Origin: JBHEMK01 sp046262635
Lineage (GTDB): Bacteria; Actinomycetota; Thermoleophilia; Gaiellales; Gaiellaceae
Length of the DNA: 8,928 nt
NCBI GenBank assembly: GCA_046262635.1
Contig: JBHEMK010000172.1
Coordinates: 1-8,928, forward strand
Direction: 5' to 3'
Of this stretch, positions 1-5,369 are shown one piece after another. Position numbers and translations under genes: made by a program. Under the pieces are notes generated by a model. The model had not been told where the DNA came from. It ran no database searches and was given only the letters and a program-made list of their open reading frames with translations. Position 1 is the first letter of the stretch. Each line of letters starts with the position of its first letter.

Positions 1-268
1 CGCGTCGCGCGGTCCGCGCGGGGATGGGCACTCGGGAGTTGACCATGATCGAGAAGCACGTGGAACCCCTGCAGCCCGAGGAGCTCGACAACGGCGCGAC
101 CCCCGACTGCAGGAGTCGAGGGCGTCCGGGGCATCGCCACCGCGGAAGGCCGATCGAAAGTACTCGTAGAGGCTGGCGCCCGTGATCGACCCCCCTTCCG
201 ACCTGCCACCACCCCCTGCGCTCAGACGCGGTACGACGAACTGAACGCCGGCGAGTAGTCTCCGCGTC
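1..268. other. Left-edge region without a confident gene
   Basis: No gene can be called with confidence here. On the plus strand one frame is open from base 3 to a TGA at 183-185; its first part (an ATG at 45 begins MIEKHVEPLQPEELDNGATP) has GC-rich third positions and looks protein-like, but the last 24 or so codons turn arginine-rich and unconvincing. On the minus strand, over roughly 90-245, another frame reads protein-like (for example ASLYEYFRSAFRGGDAPDALDS is contained in it, and its third positions are even more GC-rich), but it degrades into Arg/Ser/Pro-rich sequence towards base 1, where a third frame (LLGLQGFHVLLDH) looks better. This could be the end of a gene that enters from the left, a frameshifted remnant, or non-coding DNA carrying the promoter of the coiled-coil gene. 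I see no tRNA, clear promoter or terminator. Confidence 0.4.
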
Positions 269-1552
269 GTGGCGGACAGCTGGGACGGAGGCTTCGACGA
301 GTGGAGCGGCGAGGATGTCCGTCCCGAGTCGCTTGAGCGCGACGAGCTGCTGCGGCTCGCGCGCGAGCTTGCTGCGCGTCGCGGCGCCGATCGCGCCGAG
401 GCGCTCGCGGGGGTCGATGAGCTCAAGCAGGAGCTGCGAGAGCGTGCGGCGCTCGTCGTGGCGCGGGAACGCGAGCTTGACGAGCGCGAGCGCCTGCTTG
501 AGCAGACCGAGTCGGGCGAGCCGCCGGCGCACCGCCAGCGGTTCCGTCGGCCCGACCGCAGGGAGCGCGCGGCAGGCGAGGACGACGCCGTCACCGAGCG
601 TCTGCACGAGCTGGAGGCGCGCTCGCGCGAACTCGCCCAGCGCGGAGCCGCCGTGGCGGCGCGCGAGCGCGAGCTGTCGAAGCTCCAGGCCCGGCTTGAA
701 CAGCGCGAGCGCGGCGACCTGCACCGGCGCGGCCGTCTCGCGCGCCGCCGGGAAGAGCCGCCGGAGCAGCCGACTGACGACGATCGACCCGCCGAGCTTG
801 ATGCCCGCGCAAGGGAACTGGAAGCACGCGATACCGCACTCACCGGCCGGGTCGCCGAACTGGAGCGGGAGGCGGCCGCGGCGGACGCCCGGCTGAAGGA
901 ACTCGAAGTGCGCGCCGCCGACCTCGACGCGCGCGCGCAGGCGCTCGAGGCCGAGGCGAAAGAGCTGACGACCCGCGAACGCGAGCTTACGGAGCGTTCC
1001 AAGGTGGTCACGCAGTCAGCCGACAGGCGCGACCGAGAGCTCGAGGCTGGCAGCGCGAACCTCGAGGCGCGCAGCGCGGAACTCGAGCGCGAGAGCGCGG
1101 CTCTCGCCGAGCGGCGAGCCGAGCTCGACCGTCGCGAGCATGAGCTCGAGCGTCTCGCCGCAGCGCGAGCCGCTGCGGGCGATGTCCGGCAGCAGACAGA
1201 GCCAGTGCCGGCCGAGGCGCGCTCCCGTGCTGCGCGCGAGCAGGCGCTCGAGCTCCGTGAGCGCGAGCTCGCGGCCGAGCGGGAGCAAGCCGCAGCCGTT
1301 GCCGGCGAGCGTGAGCTAGCCCTCACCGCCCGCGAGACGAAGCTCGATGCACGGGAGCGCGACCTTGCGCTGACCCGCCAGGGCCTCGACGCCGAGCGAA
1401 ACGACCTGCTCGCCCGCGAGCGCGAGCTTCGCCGGCGTGCGGTCGAGGAGGCCCGACAGGTCGTGGCTCCGCCGCTCAAGCCGCTCGGTTTCAATGAGGG
1501 GCTCACCGCCTTCGCGTCCACTCGGTCGCGCCGCGAGAAACCGTTGCGGTAG
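269..1552 (+). CDS. Ala/Arg/Glu/Leu-rich coiled-coil protein of unknown function
   Basis: I do not recognise this 427-residue protein as a named family. It starts at a GTG that follows an in-frame-independent TAG in the upstream region; no strong ribosome binding site is visible, so the start is uncertain. After a short acidic, Trp-containing head (W5, W12), four predicted coiled-coil stretches (about residues 21-82, 106-148, 174-303 and 316-398) are separated by charged or Pro-rich linkers (83-105, 149-173, 304-315). The core motif RERE(L) recurs about six times (residues 66-69, 132-135, 236-239, 330-333, 383-386 and variants), with ELEAR-type heptads between. There is no signal peptide, membrane segment or cysteine. 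A short non-coiled tail (residues 401-427, with PLKPLGFNEGLTAFA) ends in basic residues. The long, continuous frame with GC-rich third positions supports a real gene. A structural or scaffolding role is inference only. It lies 47 bases (or 17, with the alternative start) upstream of the ABC pair on the same strand and may share their transcript. Confidence 0.8.
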   Translation: MADSWDGGFDEWSGEDVRPESLERDELLRLARELAARRGADRAEALAGVDELKQELRERAALVVARERELDERERLLEQTESGEPPAHRQRFRRPDRRERAAGEDDAVTERLHELEARSRELAQRGAAVAARERELSKLQARLEQRERGDLHRRGRLARRREEPPEQPTDDDRPAELDARARELEARDTALTGRVAELEREAAAADARLKELEVRAADLDARAQALEAEAKELTTRERELTERSKVVTQSADRRDRELEAGSANLEARSAELERESAALAERRAELDRREHELERLAAARAAAGDVRQQTEPVPAEARSRAAREQALELRERELAAEREQAAAVAGERELALTARETKLDARERDLALTRQGLDAERNDLLARERELRRRAVEEARQVVAPPLKPLGFNEGLTAFASTRSRREKPLR

Positions 1553-1599
1553 CTGCTGGTATCGTCGCGATGGGGAGGCGGGGTGGACTCTCTTTTGCC

Positions 1600-3366
1600 A
1601 TGCCCGAGATCCGAAACCCCTATGACCCGCCTGACTACGGCACCTGGGCGACGGCCAAGCACCTCTTCCGCCTCTGGCGGGAGCAGTGGCGCCTCGGGGT
1701 CGTCGGGCTCGTGTGCGCGTTCGCGTACACCACGGTCTCGATCGCGATCCCGCTCCTCGTTGCACAGGCGATCGACCATTCGATCATCCACCAGAGCCGG
1801 ACACTCTGGCCCTACCTCGCCGCGATCCTCGCGCTCGCGCTGGGCCGCTTCGGCCTTAACTTCACGCGCCGCTACGCCACGGCGCGCATAGGCATCCGCA
1901 TCGAGGCGAGGATGCGGGAGCTGCTCTACCAGGCCTACCTCCGTTACCCCCGCGCGTTCTATGACGTGCACCCGACCGGTCAGGTGATCTCGCGCGCGAC
2001 GAACGACCTCTACCCGATCCGCTACTTCATCGGCTGGGGGCTCGTCCAGGGCACTCAAAGCCTGATGATGATCGTCGGCGCGGGCATCGTCCTCGTGATT
2101 GTCAACCCGCTGCTGGCGCTCTATGCAGCTGCCTCCATGCCTGCGGTCGGACTCGTGGCGTGGCTGTTCGCGCACAAGGTGCATCCGATCTCGCGCCAGG
2201 TGCAGCAGCGGAAGGCCGACGTGACGGAGTCGGCAGACGAGGCGGTGGTGGGAATCGAGATGGTGCAGGCGTTCGGACGCGAGGACGACGTGCGCGGCCG
2301 CTTCGCAGGCAAGGCGGGCGCGATCCGCGACACGGTGCTCCGCCAGGCGGGTGTCGAGGCGCGACACCTGCCCGGCCTGTTCTACCTGCCGTCGATCTCG
2401 GTCGCGGTGGTCCTCTACTTCGGCGGGCGCCGCGTCGTCGCGGGCGCGCTCAGCTATGGCGAGTTCGCGCTCTTCATCCAGCTCCTGCTCCAGCTCGTGT
2501 GGCCGCTGGAGGCACTCGGCTGGATCACGAACCTCGCGCAGCGGGCCCTCGCGTCCGCCGGCCGTAGCTTCGCGTGGCTCGAGGAAATCGAGACGCTGCC
2601 CACGGCAGCGAGTCCGCGGCGCCTGCCACCGGCTCCGCTCAGCGTGCGCTTCGAGGACGTTCGCTTCTCCTATCCCGCGGGCGCCGAGGTGCTGCGCGGC
2701 GTCGACCTCGCGGTTGAACCGGGCGAGATCGTCGCGATCTGTGGAGCGACCGGCGCCGGCAAGACATCGCTCCTGAACCTGCTTCCCCGGTTCTACGATC
2801 CGACCGGGGGCCGCGTGCTCGCGGGCAGCGTCGAGCTGCGAGACGCGGGGCTCGCCGACCTGCGAAGTGCGGTCGCGATCGTGACGCAGCGGCCGATCCT
2901 GTTCTCCGTGCCGCTGCGGGACAATCTCACCGCCGCGCGGCCTGATGCCCCGTGGGAAGAGGTGCTGGCGGCATGCGAGGCGGCGGGCGTCGCTGCCTTC
3001 GCGAACGACCTGCCGGACGGCTACGACACGCTGATCGGCGAGCGCGGCGTCAACCTCTCGGGCGGCCAGCGCCAGCGGGTCGCGCTCGCTCGAGCGCTCG
3101 TGGCCGGCGCCGGCATCGTCGTCCTCGACGACCCGCTCTCCGCCGTCGATACCCTGACCGAGCGGCGGCTCGTCGAGCGGCTCAGGCCCGCACTGTACGG
3201 ACACACCGTCCTGGTCGCGACCCAGCGGCTTTCGACGCTTGCGCTCGCCGACCGCGCCGCCGTCCTCGACGAAGGCCGGATCGTCGAGTCGGGGACGACC
3301 GCCGAGCTACTCCGGGCAGGTGGCGCATTCGCGTCGCTGTTCGGGGACGAGGTCATTGCAGCCTAG
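1600..3366 (+). CDS. ABC exporter half-transporter, degenerate-site subunit (permease fused to ATPase)
   Basis: This is a membrane exporter subunit of the multidrug/lipid ABC type: an N-terminal six-helix transmembrane domain (about residues 30-310) fused to an ATPase domain (about 345-588). Visible motifs, numbered from ATG 1600: Walker A GATGAGKT (382-389), Q-loop VTQRPILF, signature LSGGQ (486-490), Walker B IVVLDD (Asp510, then Asp511 where the catalytic Glu normally sits), D-loop SAVDT, and Gln542 in TQRLST where the switch His normally sits. The intracellular coupling segment TGQVISRATND is also typical. Loss of the Glu and His with retention of LSGGQ is the hallmark of the degenerate-site partner in heterodimeric exporters such as TM287/288 and BmrC/BmrD (family knowledge). 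Length is normal. I chose ATG 1600 (588 residues, MPEIRNPYDPP); an in-frame ATG at 1570 would add ten residues (598) but has no evident ribosome binding site. The substrate cannot be told from sequence. The gene overlaps the next transporter gene, its evident partner. Confidence 0.95.
   Translation: MPEIRNPYDPPDYGTWATAKHLFRLWREQWRLGVVGLVCAFAYTTVSIAIPLLVAQAIDHSIIHQSRTLWPYLAAILALALGRFGLNFTRRYATARIGIRIEARMRELLYQAYLRYPRAFYDVHPTGQVISRATNDLYPIRYFIGWGLVQGTQSLMMIVGAGIVLVIVNPLLALYAAASMPAVGLVAWLFAHKVHPISRQVQQRKADVTESADEAVVGIEMVQAFGREDDVRGRFAGKAGAIRDTVLRQAGVEARHLPGLFYLPSISVAVVLYFGGRRVVAGALSYGEFALFIQLLLQLVWPLEALGWITNLAQRALASAGRSFAWLEEIETLPTAASPRRLPPAPLSVRFEDVRFSYPAGAEVLRGVDLAVEPGEIVAICGATGAGKTSLLNLLPRFYDPTGGRVLAGSVELRDAGLADLRSAVAIVTQRPILFSVPLRDNLTAARPDAPWEEVLAACEAAGVAAFANDLPDGYDTLIGERGVNLSGGQRQRVALARALVAGAGIVVLDDPLSAVDTLTERRLVERLRPALYGHTVLVATQRLSTLALADRAAVLDEGRIVESGTTAELLRAGGAFASLFGDEVIAA
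3343..3352 (+). promoter_or_regulatory. Probable ribosome binding site for the second ABC gene
   Basis: The purine-rich GGGGACGAGG lies inside the end of the first transporter gene, with its GGGGA core 8 bases before a TTG at 3356. It is the best ribosome binding site near the gene junction and is the reason for choosing TTG 3356 over the in-frame TTG 3239, GTG 3320 and TTG 3380. Assignment is by eye. Confidence 0.45.
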
Positions 3367-5110
3367 GCCACGTACCGGCTTGACGCGCCTCCTGCTCTAC
3401 GTGCGCGGGCGCTGGGCCTGGGCGAGTGTCCTGATGCTCGCGGCCGCGGGCGAAGCCGCGTGCCAGACCGGCGGCTGGATCCTCGTCCGCGAAGCGATCA
3501 ACCGCGGGATCGTGACGCACGACCTGGGCTTCCTCTCGCTGATGGTCGGGCTCTATGCCGGACTCGGCGCGGCGGGCTGGCTGCTGATGGCGGTGCTGAT
3601 TCGCGGGCTCGCCGGCATCGGACAGGGGATCGTGCTGGGGCTGCGGCGCGACCTGTTCGACCACCTCACCTCGCTCTCGCTGCGGTACTTCTCCGAGCAG
3701 AAGGCGGGCTGGATCATCGCCCGGCTCACGAGCGACGTCGACGCGCTCTCCGATGTCCTCTCGCAGGGTCTGCCGACGCTCGTCACGAACGTCGTCCTCC
3801 TCCCCGCGGCGGTGATCGCGCTCTTCGTCAACGACTGGCGGCTGGCGCTGATCTCTCTCGTGATCCTGCCGCCGACGCTCGTCCTGACGCGCTGGTTCCA
3901 GGTCACCTCGCATGCGGCCCAGCTCGAGGTCCGGAACAGGATCTCCGCCGTGACGGCGCAGCTTGCCGAATCGGTAGCGGGGGTCGCGATCATCCAGGCG
4001 TTCAACCGGGAGCGCTCCTTCCAGCGGGAGTTCGATGACCTGAACGCGCAGAACCGGGAGGCGAACGTCTACGCCCAGAAGATCTTCTCGGTCTTCTTCC
4101 CATCGATCGAGCTGTTCGGGGTGATCTCGACGGCCGCGGTGCTGTTCGTCGGTGCACGCGTGCTGCCGGCGACCCAGATCGGAACGCTTGCCGCGGCCTA
4201 CTTCTTGCTGCAGCTCGTCTTCCAGCCGCTGCAGGAGCTTTCTGACGTCTACGGGCAGCTGCAGTCGGCCGCCGCCGCGATGGTGAAGATCAGCACGGTG
4301 CTGGACGCCGAGCCGGAGATCACAGACCGCCGGAATGCGCGGCCGATTCCGCGGGTCGAGGGGGCGATCGACATCGAGCACGTCACGTTCGCCTACGGCG
4401 CGGAGCCGGTGCTCCACGCGATCGACATCCACATCCCGGTGGGGGGCTGCATCGCCCTCGTCGGCGAGTCGGGCGGTGGCAAGTCGACGACCGCGAAGCT
4501 GATCGCGCGCTTCTACGATCCCGACTGCGGCTTGGTGCGTGTCGACGGGCACGACCTGCGCGAGGTCGCGCTTCGGAGCTACAGGCGCCAGCTCGGCGTC
4601 GTGCTTCAGGATCCATTCCTCTTCTCGGGGACGATCGCGGACAACATCCGCTTCGCCCGGCCGGAGGCGACGGACGAGGAGGTGCGGGACACCGCCGCCG
4701 CGATCGGCGTCGACCGGATCGCGCGGCGCTTCGCGAACGGACTGGAGCACGCCGTCCGAGAGGGCGGCTCTGGACTGTCGGCCGGCGAGCGGCAGCTGAT
4801 CTCGATCGCCCGCGCGCTCCTTGCCGACCCGCGCATCCTCATCCTCGACGAGGCGACCTCGAACATCGACCGGCCGACCGAGATCCTGATCGAGCGCGCG
4901 CTCGACCGCCTGCTACACGCCCGGACGTCGGTGATCATCGCTCACCGTCTCTCGACCGTCCGCCGCGCCGACGAGATCCTCGTCGTCGAGCACGGCCGGA
5001 TCACGCAGCGTGGCACCGAGCGCGAGCTGATCGCGGTGGACGGCCCTTTCCGCCGGTTGGCGCGCGATCTGCAGGCCGTCGAGAGCGCTGCCCGGCCCGC
5101 CGCCGGTTGA
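3356..5110 (+). CDS. ABC exporter half-transporter, consensus-site subunit (permease fused to ATPase)
   Basis: This is the second half of the exporter, 584 residues from a TTG start at 3356 that overlaps the upstream stop by 11 bases, suggesting translational coupling. The membrane domain covers about residues 8-310, with coupling segment ARLTSDVDAL; the ATPase domain covers about 335-570. Motifs: Walker A GESGGGKS (370-377), Q-loop VLQDPFLFSG, degenerate signature LSAGE (474-478, in place of LSGGQ), Walker B ILILDE with catalytic Glu499, D-loop SNID, and switch His530 in AHRLST. In the heterodimer its intact Walker A/B and His would pair with LSGGQ of the first subunit to give the hydrolysing site, while its LSAGE would face the weak site of the first subunit. 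This matches LmrD/YheH-type partners (family knowledge). A longer frame begins at TTG 3239 but would run deep inside the upstream gene and adds Ser/Arg-rich sequence unlike a transporter N-terminus. The substrate is unknown: drugs, lipids or peptides are all possible. Confidence 0.95.
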   Translation: MQPRPRTGLTRLLLYVRGRWAWASVLMLAAAGEAACQTGGWILVREAINRGIVTHDLGFLSLMVGLYAGLGAAGWLLMAVLIRGLAGIGQGIVLGLRRDLFDHLTSLSLRYFSEQKAGWIIARLTSDVDALSDVLSQGLPTLVTNVVLLPAAVIALFVNDWRLALISLVILPPTLVLTRWFQVTSHAAQLEVRNRISAVTAQLAESVAGVAIIQAFNRERSFQREFDDLNAQNREANVYAQKIFSVFFPSIELFGVISTAAVLFVGARVLPATQIGTLAAAYFLLQLVFQPLQELSDVYGQLQSAAAAMVKISTVLDAEPEITDRRNARPIPRVEGAIDIEHVTFAYGAEPVLHAIDIHIPVGGCIALVGESGGGKSTTAKLIARFYDPDCGLVRVDGHDLREVALRSYRRQLGVVLQDPFLFSGTIADNIRFARPEATDEEVRDTAAAIGVDRIARRFANGLEHAVREGGSGLSAGERQLISIARALLADPRILILDEATSNIDRPTEILIERALDRLLHARTSVIIAHRLSTVRRADEILVVEHGRITQRGTERELIAVDGPFRRLARDLQAVESAARPAAG

Positions 5111-5369
5111 GCTGGGTGCCAGCCGCCGGAGGCAGAGCGAGGCCACAGGTGCCCAACCGCGGAGTCGGCGTCTCGGCTCCGTCCGGACTCGGCGCGCCTC
5201 GTGGATACCCGTGCCGGAAGAGAGCAGGGTCGCTGGGCTGCCCGACGGGGCGACGCCGTTGCGTCGGGGAGCGGTTCCGGATCGCCTGGGCCCCGGCTGT
5301 GCGCGTCACGACCGCGACGTCCGAGCCGTCGCGAGCCTCCAGCCGCACGCATGACCTTCTCGGCCTCAG
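5111..5369. other. Convergent intergenic spacer
   Basis: This spacer lies between the stop codons of the second ABC gene (plus strand) and the cyclic-di-GMP gene (minus strand). Open frames cross it on both strands but they are Arg/Pro/Ser-rich and show no recognisable domain, so I treat it as non-coding. It contains two small inverted repeats that could serve transcription ending on either strand: GCTGG-GTG-CCAGC directly after the ABC stop (5111-5123) and a longer stem at 5159-5182. No T-run follows either one. Confidence 0.55.
5159..5182. terminator. Possible hairpin terminator between convergent genes
   Basis: GGAGTCG at 5161-5167 can pair with CGGCTCC at 5174-5180 around a six-base loop, with one G-U wobble; one more C-G and one G-U pair extend the stem to nine pairs (5159-5182). 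It sits 49 bases past the ABC stop. There is no U-tract, which high-GC actinobacterial terminators often lack (established knowledge), so the assignment is tentative. A smaller 5-bp hairpin at 5111-5123 abuts the stop codon and is an alternative. Confidence 0.25.

Noticed and set aside
100..185. Possible tRNA near the left edge
   Set aside because: Short complementary pieces exist, but no cloverleaf with a proper T-loop (GTTCRA), anticodon stem and acceptor stem can be drawn.
269..1552. Repeats in the coiled-coil gene as a CRISPR array or mobile repeat
   Set aside because: The repeats are short, imperfect, irregularly spaced and in frame within a long coding region; they reflect heptad-like protein repeats.
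3239..3355. N-terminal extension of the second ABC subunit from TTG 3239
   Set aside because: The added residues are Ser/Arg/Pro-rich and overlap the ATPase domain of the upstream gene in another frame; a better-placed start with a ribosome binding site exists at 3356.
3353..4750. Long minus-strand open frame (465 codons) opposite the second ABC gene
   Set aside because: It is antisense to a gene with clear ABC exporter motifs; its product is an Arg/Asp/Glu/His-rich string without domains, as expected of the reverse strand of GC-rich coding DNA.
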